Shown here: in pieces, positions 7,757-16,073 of the stretch | Numbering within the stretch: position 1 is the stretch's first letter | Layout: each line of letters begins with the position of its first letter | Notes under the pieces: model-generated | Told to the model about the DNA's origin: nothing | Database searches by the model: none | Seen by the model: the letters and a program-made list of their open reading frames with translations, nothing else | NCBI GenBank assembly: GCA_030424845.1 | Contig: JAUHWC010000002.1 | Coordinates: 310,001-374,000 of the forward strand | DNA length: 64,000 bases | Source: Alphaproteobacteria bacterium | Lineage (GTDB): Bacteria; Pseudomonadota; Alphaproteobacteria; Sphingomonadales; Sphingomonadaceae | Direction: 5' to 3' | Program-made: the position numbers and the translations under genes

Positions 7757-10414
7757 ATGTTGAAGTTAAAGAGCAGTGTGTCTGTTGGCGCACTTGCCAT
7801 TGCCACGGTCGCAACCCCGGCCTTCGCGCAGGAAGAAGCTGCAGCCAACGAACGCACCGGCGGCGTTGACACCATCCTGGTGACCGCCACCAAGCGCTCC
7901 GAAGACCTGCAGGATGTTCCTGTCTCGGTTCAGGCACTCGGCACCGAACAGCTCGAAGAGCTGAACATCAGCACTTTCGATGATTACCTGAAGCAGCTGC
8001 CTAACGTCACGGCTGGCGGCAGCGGACCGGGCCAGAGCACGATCTACATTCGCGGCCTCGCGTCCACCACGCCCAACCTCACCACTGCCGGTGTGGCTGG
8101 CCTCGCTCCCAATGTGGCGATGTATCTCGACGAACAGCCGCTGGCTCAGCCCGGCCGTAACCTCGATGTCTACGCCGCTGACCTTGAGCGTATCGAAGTG
8201 CTGTCCGGCCCGCAGGGTACGCTGTTCGGCGCAAGCTCGCAGGCCGGTGTGGTCCGCCTGATCACCAACAAGCCGAGCCTTGCAGGCTTCGATGCCGAAG
8301 CCAGCTTCGGCGCTTCCTTCACCAAGAACGGTGAGGCAAGCTACAATGGCGAAGTGATGCTCAATCTCCCGGTAACTGACAATATTGCTATGCGCGTTGT
8401 CGGCTATCTTGATGATCAGGGCGGCTATATCGACAATGTCGCAGGCAGCCGTACAGTGCGCGAAAGTGCTCGCTTCCGTCCGGAAGGCACTATCCGCTCC
8501 AATGGCGTGGCGGTGAATGCCAACCGCGCCGGTTTCCAGTCCGATCCCGCCACGCTGGCGCAGCTGGATGCCAATGTGAACTTCATCGCTGCGGACAATG
8601 CCGGCTTTGTCGAAGATGATTTCAACGACACGCAATATGCCGGTTTCCGCGCCACCGCGCTGTGGGAAGTCAATGAGGACTGGACGGTCACCATTGCCCA
8701 CGCCCGCCAAAGTGTGGAATCCGATGGCGTGTTCTTCACGGACCCAACGCTTGGCCTCGATGACCCGTCGATCCAACGGTACGAGGACGACCGCCTCGAG
8801 GACGACTTCTCCAACACCAGCTGGACCGTCGAAGGCCGCCTGGCCATGCTCGATGTCGTCTACACCGGTGCTTACACGGAGCGTGAAGCTGACCAGCGCG
8901 TCGACTATTCCGACTATCTCTTCGTTGGCCAGTACCTGCCTTATTACATCTGCGACGGCTCGGTGAGCTATCCGGGTGCGGGCGGCCCTAGCGGCACCTG
9001 CCAGGCCCCCAACCTCTATGTCACCTCGCATACCGAAACCGAGGTGCTGACGCAGGAACTGCGTTTCAACACGCCGGAAGAAAACCGCTGGCGCGTGACT
9101 GCAGGCGGCTTTTACTCCGACCTCGAGCTGAAGGAACGCAACGACTTTGCCTATCCAGGCAACACGCTGGCTGATCCGTTCGGCCCCTTCGCGCCCAACT
9201 TCCCGCAGGACGGGTTCTTCACTGATCCGGGCCCTTTCCCGGCAGACACGATCTTCCGCAACGACATCCGTCGTATCGACAAGCAGTTCGGCATCTTCGG
9301 TGAAGCCAGCTTCGATCTTGTTCCGGATCTGCTGACAGCCACCCTCGGTGCGCGCTACTACGACATCGAAGTGGATTTCGAAGGCAGCGCCAACGGCTCC
9401 TTCTGTAACTCCGGTGCAGCGCAGGATGCCAACGCATTCGGTACCGACATCAACGACCTGTACGACGGCGACGGCCAGTACACCTTTATCGGTTCGTGTA
9501 ATGCCGCGCTTCGCCAAACGTTCACTCAGGGCGACAGCATTCAGGACATCATCGATGCAGGCCTCTCAGCCGGTCAGGCGCAGCAGGTTTTCAACGCCCT
9601 GTCCGCGCCTGATGTGGCCAAGGCCAAGGGCACGATCCTGAAAGGCACTGTCACGGTCACACCGACCGAAGACACGATGTTCTATGCCACCTATTCCGAA
9701 GGCTTCCGCCCCGGCTTGCTTAACCGTCCCGGCGGCGCGCCCGGCCCGAATGGCTATACCGTGCCGTTCGAACTGGAAACAGACGAGGTGGAGAACTATG
9801 AAATCGGCTGGAAGCTTGACCTGATCGACGGTCAGCTACGCTTCAACGGCAGCGCCTTCTATGTCGATGTCAGCAATTTGCAGACGACGATCTTCGATCC
9901 CAGCATCACCAATCTGTTCTTCTCGGACAATGCGGCGAATGCAGAGATCAAGGGCATTGAGGCAGACTTCACTGTCGCGCCTTATTCTGTGCCAGGCCTG
10001 ACCATTGCCGGTGCCTTCTCGATCCTCGATACCGAGATCAAGCAGGTGCTCACACCGACCAATGACGTGATCGTTGGCAGTGACCTCGCCTTCGCGCCGT
10101 CCTTCCAGGGCAATATGCGCGTTCGCTACGAGTGGGACCTCAATAGCTCGCTCGAAGCATGGGTCATGCCGCAGGTGAGCCATTCGGCATCGTCCTTCAC
10201 GGACATCATCGAGATCAACAAGCTCAAGCTGGACAGCTACACCACCGTCGGCCTGTCAGTCGGCGTGGCGGCAGACCAGTGGCGCTTCGAGGTCTATGGT
10301 GAAAACCTGTTCGACGAGCGCGCGCAGATTTCGGGTAACTTCGTGAACGACCGCGCCCGCGTTACCATCAACCGTCCGCTGACTGTCGGCTTCAAGGCTT
10401 CCTACAGCTACTGA
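7757..10414 (+). CDS. TonB-dependent outer-membrane receptor
   Basis: An 885-residue protein with a cleavable signal peptide (hydrophobic 8-20, ending AFAQ at 22-25). A TonB-box-like TILVTATKR is followed by a plug domain (VPVSVQALG, YIRGLAS, GPQGTLFGASSQAGVVRLIT). A long beta-barrel ends in aromatic FKASYSY as expected for BamA recognition. It moves a ligand across the outer membrane using TonB energy. The substrate is unknown; the family in sphingomonads takes up siderophores, glycans and many other compounds. A TPR-sulfotransferase follows 88 bases downstream. Confidence 0.93.
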   Translation: MLKLKSSVSVGALAIATVATPAFAQEEAAANERTGGVDTILVTATKRSEDLQDVPVSVQALGTEQLEELNISTFDDYLKQLPNVTAGGSGPGQSTIYIRGLASTTPNLTTAGVAGLAPNVAMYLDEQPLAQPGRNLDVYAADLERIEVLSGPQGTLFGASSQAGVVRLITNKPSLAGFDAEASFGASFTKNGEASYNGEVMLNLPVTDNIAMRVVGYLDDQGGYIDNVAGSRTVRESARFRPEGTIRSNGVAVNANRAGFQSDPATLAQLDANVNFIAADNAGFVEDDFNDTQYAGFRATALWEVNEDWTVTIAHARQSVESDGVFFTDPTLGLDDPSIQRYEDDRLEDDFSNTSWTVEGRLAMLDVVYTGAYTEREADQRVDYSDYLFVGQYLPYYICDGSVSYPGAGGPSGTCQAPNLYVTSHTETEVLTQELRFNTPEENRWRVTAGGFYSDLELKERNDFAYPGNTLADPFGPFAPNFPQDGFFTDPGPFPADTIFRNDIRRIDKQFGIFGEASFDLVPDLLTATLGARYYDIEVDFEGSANGSFCNSGAAQDANAFGTDINDLYDGDGQYTFIGSCNAALRQTFTQGDSIQDIIDAGLSAGQAQQVFNALSAPDVAKAKGTILKGTVTVTPTEDTMFYATYSEGFRPGLLNRPGGAPGPNGYTVPFELETDEVENYEIGWKLDLIDGQLRFNGSAFYVDVSNLQTTIFDPSITNLFFSDNAANAEIKGIEADFTVAPYSVPGLTIAGAFSILDTEIKQVLTPTNDVIVGSDLAFAPSFQGNMRVRYEWDLNSSLEAWVMPQVSHSASSFTDIIEINKLKLDSYTTVGLSVGVAADQWRFEVYGENLFDERAQISGNFVNDRARVTINRPLTVGFKASYSY

Positions 10415-10502
10415 TCCGCAGCACAGGCGAACCATTCAGGCGGCGGCGGCAGATCCTTCACGGGGTTTGCCTCCGCCGCTTTGCTTTGTATCAGGGCGCA
10501 AG

Positions 10503-12470
10503 ATGGCCGATCGCGATGAACAGCTGAAAGCCGCGCAGCAGGCGCTTCAGGCAGGCGATTTCGCTGCTGGGCTGGCGCAGGCAGAAACGCTGCTGAACGG
10601 CGATCCAACGGACGGCGAGGCGCTCTACATGGCCGCCGCCGCGTGCCGCTATCTCAAGCAGTATGACAAGGCAGGAGCATTGCTGCAGCGCCTTCACGAG
10701 GTGATGCCTGAATATGGCCGTGCCTGGCAGGAGGCCGGCCACCTTGCTCGCGTGCAAGGCGATCCTGCTGCGGCGATCCACGCTTTTGAGCGGGCCACTC
10801 GCTTCAATCCCGCATTGGAAGCGAGCTGGCGCATGCTCGCCGAATTGCTGGCCTCCCAAGGTCGCGCTGCAGAAGCGGGCACAGCGCAACAGCAGCATAA
10901 GCGCATCGCCACCATGCCCAAGGCACTGGTCGCCGTGACGCACCACTTGCACGAAGGCCGGCCGCTGCGCGCAGAGGAGATCTGCCGCCAATATTTGCGC
11001 GCCAATCCGCGCGATACCGAAGGCATGCGCTTGCTCGCCGCCATCGGCAAGCAGATGGGCATTCTGGACGACGCCGAATTCCTGCTGGAAAGCGCAGTGG
11101 AGTTCGATCCTGACAATATCCAGCTGCGGCTCGACTATATTCAGGTCCTGCGCCAGCGGCAGAAGTTCTCCGAAGCTCATAAGCAGGCCGAGCGCCTTTA
11201 CAAAAGCGATCCGCAGAACCCATTGTTCGCCTCTCACCTCGCCATCGAGAGCATGCAGACCGGCGCCTATGATCGCGCTTTCGAATTGTTTGACGAAGTG
11301 TTGGCCAAGTTACCGAATGATCCGGCCACGTTGACCAGCAAGGGGCACGCGCTGAAGACTACCGGCAAGCAGAATGATGCCATTGCATCCTACCGCGCAG
11401 CCATCGCCGCGAAGCCAGACCATGGCGACGCATGGTATGCACTGGCCAACCTCAAGACGTGGTCGTTCGAGAATAACGATATCGCTGCCATGTATAGCCA
11501 GCGGGAGCGGCCTGACCTCGCCTTCATGGACAAGGTCTACCTCTCATTCGCCTTAGCCAAGGCGCATGAGGATCGAAGTGAATACGAAGAGAGCTTCCTC
11601 CATTATAAGACGGGCAACGAACTGAAACGGCGACAGGCGCGCTACGATGCAGACAGCATGAGCCGCGAATTGCGGGCGCAGGCAGAGCATTGCACCCCCG
11701 ACCTCTTCGCCAAATACACCGGCTCAGGCCATGAAGCGCCTGACCCAATCTTCATCCTTGGCTTGCCGCGCGCTGGTTCGACCCTGCTAGAACAGATCCT
11801 CGCCAGCCATTCGCAGATCGACGGGACGCTAGAGCTGCCCAATATCCTGGCGCTGGCGCATAAGTTGCGCGGTCGCAAGGCGGGTCAATCTCGCTACCCA
11901 AAAGTGCTTCATGAGTTGGACGCCGAGCAGCTAAAGCAATTCGGGCGGGATTACATCGAAAACACCCGCATCCACCGCCAACGCGCACCGTTCTTCATAG
12001 ACAAGATGCCCAACAATTTCCGGCACATCGGTCTGATCCACCTGATCTTGCCCAATGCGAAGATCATCGATGCCCGCCGCGCGCCAATGGATTGCTGCTT
12101 CTCCGGCTTCAAGCAGCTGTTCGCCGAAGGGCAGGAATTCACTTACGGCTTGCACGAAGTCGGGCAATATTATGCTGACTATGTTGCGCTGATGGGCCAT
12201 TGGGACACAGTGCTGCCGGGCAAGGTGCTGCGTGTCCAGCATGAGGACGTGCTTGACGATGTAGAAGGGCAGACACGCCGAATGCTCGATTTTCTCGGCG
12301 TTCCATTCGAAGAGGCCTGCCTAGACTTCCACAAGACCGAACGCGCCGTACGCACTGCGAGCAGCGAACAAGTGCGCCGCCCGATCAACCGATCAGGGCA
12401 ACATGCGTGGAAGCCATTCGAGCCGTGGCTCGCTCCGCTAAAGGATGTGCTGAGAGATCTCGCTCCTTAA
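10503..12470 (+). CDS. TPR-repeat sulfotransferase
   Basis: A 655-residue, apparently cytoplasmic protein in two parts. Residues about 1-380 are tandem tetratricopeptide helices (for example AYDRAFELFDEVLAKLPNDP). Residues about 415-640 form a PAPS-dependent sulfotransferase domain with the 5'-phosphosulfate loop LGLPRAGSTLLEQIL at about 419 and a 3'-phosphate element RRAPMDCCFSGFKQLF. It should transfer sulfuryl from PAPS to an unknown acceptor. The ATG at 10503 is chosen because homology starts there; an ATG at 10467 adds 12 residues. It lies just downstream of the TonB-dependent receptor, probably in the same transcript. Confidence 0.88.
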   Translation: MADRDEQLKAAQQALQAGDFAAGLAQAETLLNGDPTDGEALYMAAAACRYLKQYDKAGALLQRLHEVMPEYGRAWQEAGHLARVQGDPAAAIHAFERATRFNPALEASWRMLAELLASQGRAAEAGTAQQQHKRIATMPKALVAVTHHLHEGRPLRAEEICRQYLRANPRDTEGMRLLAAIGKQMGILDDAEFLLESAVEFDPDNIQLRLDYIQVLRQRQKFSEAHKQAERLYKSDPQNPLFASHLAIESMQTGAYDRAFELFDEVLAKLPNDPATLTSKGHALKTTGKQNDAIASYRAAIAAKPDHGDAWYALANLKTWSFENNDIAAMYSQRERPDLAFMDKVYLSFALAKAHEDRSEYEESFLHYKTGNELKRRQARYDADSMSRELRAQAEHCTPDLFAKYTGSGHEAPDPIFILGLPRAGSTLLEQILASHSQIDGTLELPNILALAHKLRGRKAGQSRYPKVLHELDAEQLKQFGRDYIENTRIHRQRAPFFIDKMPNNFRHIGLIHLILPNAKIIDARRAPMDCCFSGFKQLFAEGQEFTYGLHEVGQYYADYVALMGHWDTVLPGKVLRVQHEDVLDDVEGQTRRMLDFLGVPFEEACLDFHKTERAVRTASSEQVRRPINRSGQHAWKPFEPWLAPLKDVLRDLAP

Positions 12471-12472
12471 CG

Positions 12473-12500
12473 CGCAATTTAGCGGGCCTTTGCGTTTTTT
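12473..12500 (+). terminator. rho-independent-type terminator after the sulfotransferase gene
   Basis: The pair CGCAA (12473-12477) and TTGCG (12490-12494) can form a short stem, directly followed by six T residues. It lies 2 bases after the sulfotransferase stop. The stem is only 5 bp with a 12-base loop, so it would be weak. Confidence 0.45.
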
Positions 12501-12901
12501 GACCGTCACGTCTGCATGAGCCTTGATCCGCTGCGTCTTTTCCACTTGTGCCCCGCGATGGGCCGCCCACATCGCTACACCGCCGTTGGCCCCGCCATAC
12601 GATGATTGCGCACAAACTGCGGGTGTGTGTGATTTTTTGGACGGAAGCGAACGAATCTGGTCAGGAAGTTGGAGCGGTAGCGGAAATCGAATATGACCAA
12701 CAAAAATTGATATTGCTTGCCTATCTGAACCCTTCGGACCTCAATCCAGCAGCATTACCATCAGGAACAAAATGAAAACGGATCAGGTTCCGAAACTGGG
12801 AATCACGTTTGCAGGTCGGCAATTTCCGAATCAGTCCGACAGTGATCGATACCGTCCGCTTTGCGCCCTGTTCAAAGACCTAAGCTTCCGATTTCTCAGC
12901 G
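12501..12901. other. 401-base intergenic region at the left edge of the accessory block
   Basis: No supported gene. The stretch is AT-richer than the flanks. It contains the tRNA-Gly-like sequence at 12670-12691. A 10-base motif CGTCCGCTTT at 12853-12862 is repeated inverted at 12906-12915, the latter overlapping the end of the AraC gene. A 75-codon open frame (12548-12775) exists but has atypical codon use and no recognisable domain. Confidence 0.5.
12670..12691. repeat. imperfect copy of the tRNA-Gly 3' end (candidate att site)
   Basis: TGGAGCGGTAGCGGAAATCG plus AA here matches 19777-19799 (TGGAGCGGGTAGCGGGAATC plus GAA) with one missing G and one G-to-A change. The copy at 19777 is the 3' end of tRNA-Gly including its CCA. 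Both are in the same orientation, as expected of attL/attR flanking a tRNA-integrated element of about 7.1 kb. No integrase is visible between them, so an old, decayed island is inferred. Confidence 0.55.
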
Positions 12902-13885
12902 CTAAAAAGCGGACGTTCCCTTCGGCCCTATCGGCCTGCGACCGTTGCGCCATGCGCTGGGTGTGCAACCAAACCGTTGCCGGAAACGACGTGCGAAGTG
13001 ACTTGGGTCGCAAAAGCCTGCTTCGAATGCGATGTCGCCGACCGAACTCGGATCGAGAGAGCCAGCGGAGAGTCGATCTGCGGCATATTGCAGGCGGCGT
13101 TCGATCAGCTGGGCACCGAAGGTTGTCCCTTGGCTTGCAAATAGCCCATGCAGATGCCGTTTCGAGATGCCGGCCTCTCTGGCCAGCTGGTCTGGCGACA
13201 GATCGGGGTCAGCAAACAGCCTGTCGAGCAGCGCTTTGACACGATTGAACGTGCTCGTTCGCACTACACACCTCGCACTCGCGTTCTGGCCGATCAGCGC
13301 GAATAGGCTGCCGATCTGGTCTGCAATTACATCGCGCGGTACGGCACAGTCGGCGACTCCGTTTGCAGCGATCAGGCGCAGCAGCGATGCCAGCGGCGTG
13401 CCCCACTGCGAGCGTGCCTGCCACGGCATCTGGCGCAGGCTCTCCGGATCACGGAGCCACTTGTCCATCCAGCTTTGCGATACGTGGATCGACAGCGCGA
13501 CATTCTCTCGCGGACATTCAAATTCATAGGGCACAGCGTTGCGCAGAATACCAAAATCGCCTTGGCGGATCAGCTGTTCGTCGCCGCACTCCCGCACGAT
13601 CATCGAACCGCGCTGCATGTAGACGATCTCGTAAGAGCCTTCAGCAGTGCTGCGCGTCATTTCCGGCGTGCGCCGTACGATCTGCGGCGTGGTGCCCAGA
13701 ACGTTGAGGTCGATGGGACCCAGAGCCGTCTGCGTCCAACTAGCCTTGAAACTTTCCGGCTGCGCGGCATCAACGTGTAGCTCAGTCATGTGCGTGGCGA
13801 CGGTGTCATTCCAGCGCGACATCTTTGCGCCAACGCTCCAGCTGTCGGTGGCCCAGCTTCTGTCAGCCAATTGTCCAAGCGCCAT
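12902..13885 (-). CDS. AraC-family transcriptional regulator
   Basis: A 327-residue protein with an N-terminal cupin-like sensing domain (AraC_binding_2 type; ...GSMIVRECGDEQLIRQGDFGI) and a C-terminal double helix-turn-helix at about 225-320 (AREAGISKRHLHGLF, DIAFEAGFCDPSHFARRFRQ). It is divergent from the p-cresol-methylhydroxylase-like operon and most likely activates it in response to an aromatic effector. The ATG at 13885 follows GGGAGAGGG; a strong hairpin abuts this ribosome site. Codon use is less GC3-biased than in the housekeeping genes, consistent with acquired DNA. Confidence 0.87.
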   Translation of the reverse strand: MALGQLADRSWATDSWSVGAKMSRWNDTVATHMTELHVDAAQPESFKASWTQTALGPIDLNVLGTTPQIVRRTPEMTRSTAEGSYEIVYMQRGSMIVRECGDEQLIRQGDFGILRNAVPYEFECPRENVALSIHVSQSWMDKWLRDPESLRQMPWQARSQWGTPLASLLRLIAANGVADCAVPRDVIADQIGSLFALIGQNASARCVVRTSTFNRVKALLDRLFADPDLSPDQLAREAGISKRHLHGLFASQGTTFGAQLIERRLQYAADRLSAGSLDPSSVGDIAFEAGFCDPSHFARRFRQRFGCTPSAWRNGRRPIGPKGTSAF

Positions 13886-13902
13886 GTCGTCAAACCCTCT
13901 CC

Positions 13903-13929
13903 CCGGAAGGTGGTTATCCCACCTTCCGG
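13903..13929 (-). promoter_or_regulatory. perfect 11-bp hairpin in the AraC-gene leader
   Basis: CCGGAAGGTGG and CCACCTTCCGG are perfectly complementary around a 5-base loop. In the AraC mRNA the hairpin would end immediately before the ribosome site GGGAGAGGG, 17 bases before the ATG at 13885. It could act as a leader structure limiting translation, as an attenuator, or as a protein operator; sequence alone does not decide. Confidence 0.5.
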
Positions 13930-13971
13930 TCATTGGCGCTGACAATAGCGCATTGCCCGCCGATCGCAAAT

Positions 13972-14000
13972 TGCACTCACAGTCTAGCGAGAGTGCACTC
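13972..14000. promoter_or_regulatory. candidate AraC-type operator between the divergent genes
   Basis: TGCACTC occurs at 13972-13978 and again at 13994-14000, a 22-base period, about two helical turns, typical of AraC-family direct repeats. GAGTGCA at 13991-13997 also makes an inverted repeat with the first copy, and GAGTGCACTC is a perfect 10-base palindrome. The cluster lies between the AraC start (13885) and the flavoprotein start (14062). Confidence 0.5.
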
Positions 14001-14061
14001 CCAGCCGCGCGAAATAGCGGGCCACGCTGGCATGATGACGCACCAAGGGAGATTGATCGCC

Positions 14062-15732
14062 ATGATCACCAGACGAAATTTCATCCGCAATTCGGCAGCC
14101 GGAGCCGGGCTGACCTTGGTAGCCGCCAACGGCGCACTTGCAGCCGGGCCGGACGGGGCACCGCTGCCACCGCAGGTCAGCCGCAGCACCTTCGATTCCG
14201 CGCTGGATGCATTGCGTGCAATCGTCGGGCCGCGAAACGTGTTCTCCGATTCCGACCAGCTTGCTGGTTACAATGACCACTTCGCCATGAAGCCGCCTGA
14301 AGAGCACGCGCCCTCGGGTGCCGTGGCACCGACTTCGGTCGACCAGATCCAGCGCGTGCTGGCTGTCGCGCGTGAGCATGGCATTCCGGTTTGGACCATC
14401 TCGACCGGGCGCAACCTTGGCTATGGAGGGGCTGCGCCACGTATGCCCGGCACCCTGGTTCTCGACCTGAAGCGAATGAACCGCATCATCGAGGTCAACG
14501 AGAAGCATTGCTACGCTATCGTCGAGCCGGGCGTCTCCTACACCGAGCTTTACCGCCACCTGCGCCGCACTGGATCGCGTTTATGGATCGACTGCGCAGC
14601 GCCCGGCTGGGGCGGTGTGGTGGGCAACCTGCTGGATCGCGGCGTCGGCTATACGCCGATGGGCGAACACTTCCTGCAGCAGCAATGCGGGATGCAGGTG
14701 GTGCTGTCGGATGGGACGGTTGTCGACACCGGCATGGGCGGGCAGGCGGGACAGGCTGCCATGAGCGTGTATCGCTATGGCAATGGCCCCTGGGTCGACG
14801 GGTTGTTCACCCAGTCCAACCTCGGCGTGGTGACGCGTCTGGGCGTGCAGCTGATGCCCGAGCCGCCCGGCTATCGCCCCTATATGGTCACCTTTGCGGA
14901 TGAGGACGCGATCCAGCCGCTGACCGAGGTCGTACGTCCGCTGAAGCTGGCGCAGCTCATCCCCAATGCGGCAACGTCAACCGAACTGCTGTGGGAGACC
15001 GCCGTCGAGAAGCGCAAGGACCAGTACTACACTGGGGAGGGCGCACTGCCGGACAGCGCCCGACGCGCCATCATGGACGATCTCGATGTCGGCAACTGGA
15101 GCTTCTACGGGGCACTCTACGGCACAGATGAGATGATGGACGCCACTTGGGAGGTGCTGCGCGACAGCTTCTCCACTATTCGCGGTGCGCGCTTCTTCAC
15201 AGAGGCCGAGAAGGGTCACACCGCAAGCTGGCAATACCGCGCCAAGTTGATGCGCGGCGAACCCAACATGACCGAATTCGGCACCGTCGCCTGGATACCC
15301 AATGCAGCCCACGTCGGCTTTGGCCCCGTCGTACCCGTCGATGGCGAGCTGGCCCTTCGGCAATACAACCGTGTGCGGCAGATGTCGGAAGAGGCAGGCT
15401 TCGACTACTTCGGCGAGTTCATCGTCGGTTGGCGGGACATGCACCATATCTATATGCCCGCTTTTCGGCGCGACCGGCCGGAAGAGAAGCAGCGCCTGCT
15501 CGAACTGCTCGATCGCCTGATCGACGATGCAACCGAAGACAGCTTTGGCGTCTATCGCACCCATCTCGATTTCATGGACAAGGTCTCGCAGTCCTATTCG
15601 TTCAACGATGGCGCGCTCGGCCGCTTCAATGCACGGCTCAAGGCGGCGATCGACCCGAGCGGCATCCTTGCGCCGGGCAAAAGCGGCATCTGGCCCAGCC
15701 AGTTCTGCGAAGGAGGCCTGCCATGCGGATAA
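14062..15732 (+). CDS. pchF: p-cresol methylhydroxylase-like flavoprotein subunit (VAO family)
   Basis: A 556-residue FAD enzyme of the vanillyl-alcohol-oxidase family. It begins with a twin-arginine signal (ITRRNFIRN, then a hydrophobic stretch ending ANGALAAG), so it is likely exported folded by Tat. The FAD-binding PP loop STGRNLGYGG lies near residue 118, the FAD domain continues through GVGYTPMGEH, and the C-terminus has DPSGILAPGKSGIW. Such enzymes oxidise 4-alkylphenols or 4-hydroxybenzyl alcohols and pass electrons to a cytochrome c, which is the next gene. AGGGAG precedes the ATG by 10 bases. The symbol is by family; the substrate is unproved. Confidence 0.85.
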   Translation: MITRRNFIRNSAAGAGLTLVAANGALAAGPDGAPLPPQVSRSTFDSALDALRAIVGPRNVFSDSDQLAGYNDHFAMKPPEEHAPSGAVAPTSVDQIQRVLAVAREHGIPVWTISTGRNLGYGGAAPRMPGTLVLDLKRMNRIIEVNEKHCYAIVEPGVSYTELYRHLRRTGSRLWIDCAAPGWGGVVGNLLDRGVGYTPMGEHFLQQQCGMQVVLSDGTVVDTGMGGQAGQAAMSVYRYGNGPWVDGLFTQSNLGVVTRLGVQLMPEPPGYRPYMVTFADEDAIQPLTEVVRPLKLAQLIPNAATSTELLWETAVEKRKDQYYTGEGALPDSARRAIMDDLDVGNWSFYGALYGTDEMMDATWEVLRDSFSTIRGARFFTEAEKGHTASWQYRAKLMRGEPNMTEFGTVAWIPNAAHVGFGPVVPVDGELALRQYNRVRQMSEEAGFDYFGEFIVGWRDMHHIYMPAFRRDRPEEKQRLLELLDRLIDDATEDSFGVYRTHLDFMDKVSQSYSFNDGALGRFNARLKAAIDPSGILAPGKSGIWPSQFCEGGLPCG

Positions 15733-16073
15733 GAATTTTCGCCCTCGGCCTGCTGACAACAGCAGCACTTGTTCCATTCGCAGCGATTAATGCGCAGCAG
15801 GCCAAACCGCAGGAGCGCAGCGGAGAAGACCTCTACCAGCAGTGGTGCGCGGGTTGTCATGATCCGGGTCCGGGCCATCCCGGCACCATGCGAATGGAAG
15901 GCGATTTCGGGCCCGAAAATTCCGTGTTACGTGACATGCAGGCGATCAACCGCCCGCTGATCCATTATGCCGTGCGGCAAGGCTTTCAGATGATGCCCCC
16001 ATTCCGGCCAACCGAAATCACCGACGAGGAAGTAGACCGGATCGCGGACTACCTGCTGGAAGAAGGGCAATGA
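15723..16073 (+). CDS. pchC: cytochrome c subunit of the methylhydroxylase-like enzyme
   Basis: A 116-residue secreted monoheme cytochrome c. A Sec signal peptide (hydrophobic 6-22) is followed by the heme site C42-A-G-C45-H46 and a likely axial methionine at 90 or 91 (FQMMPPF). Its start overlaps the flavoprotein stop by 10 bases and its stop overlaps the next start by 4, so the three genes are translationally linked. By analogy with PCMH it takes electrons from the FAD subunit in the periplasm. Confidence 0.88.
   Translation: MRIRIFALGLLTTAALVPFAAINAQQAKPQERSGEDLYQQWCAGCHDPGPGHPGTMRMEGDFGPENSVLRDMQAINRPLIHYAVRQGFQMMPPFRPTEITDEEVDRIADYLLEEGQ

Noticed and set aside
7766-9517. 583-codon open frame on the minus strand
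   Set aside because: Antisense to the TonB-dependent receptor, no recognisable protein.
12548-12775. 75-codon open frame at the island edge
   Set aside because: No ribosome site, no family resemblance, and it spans the tRNA-like repeat. Probably chance.
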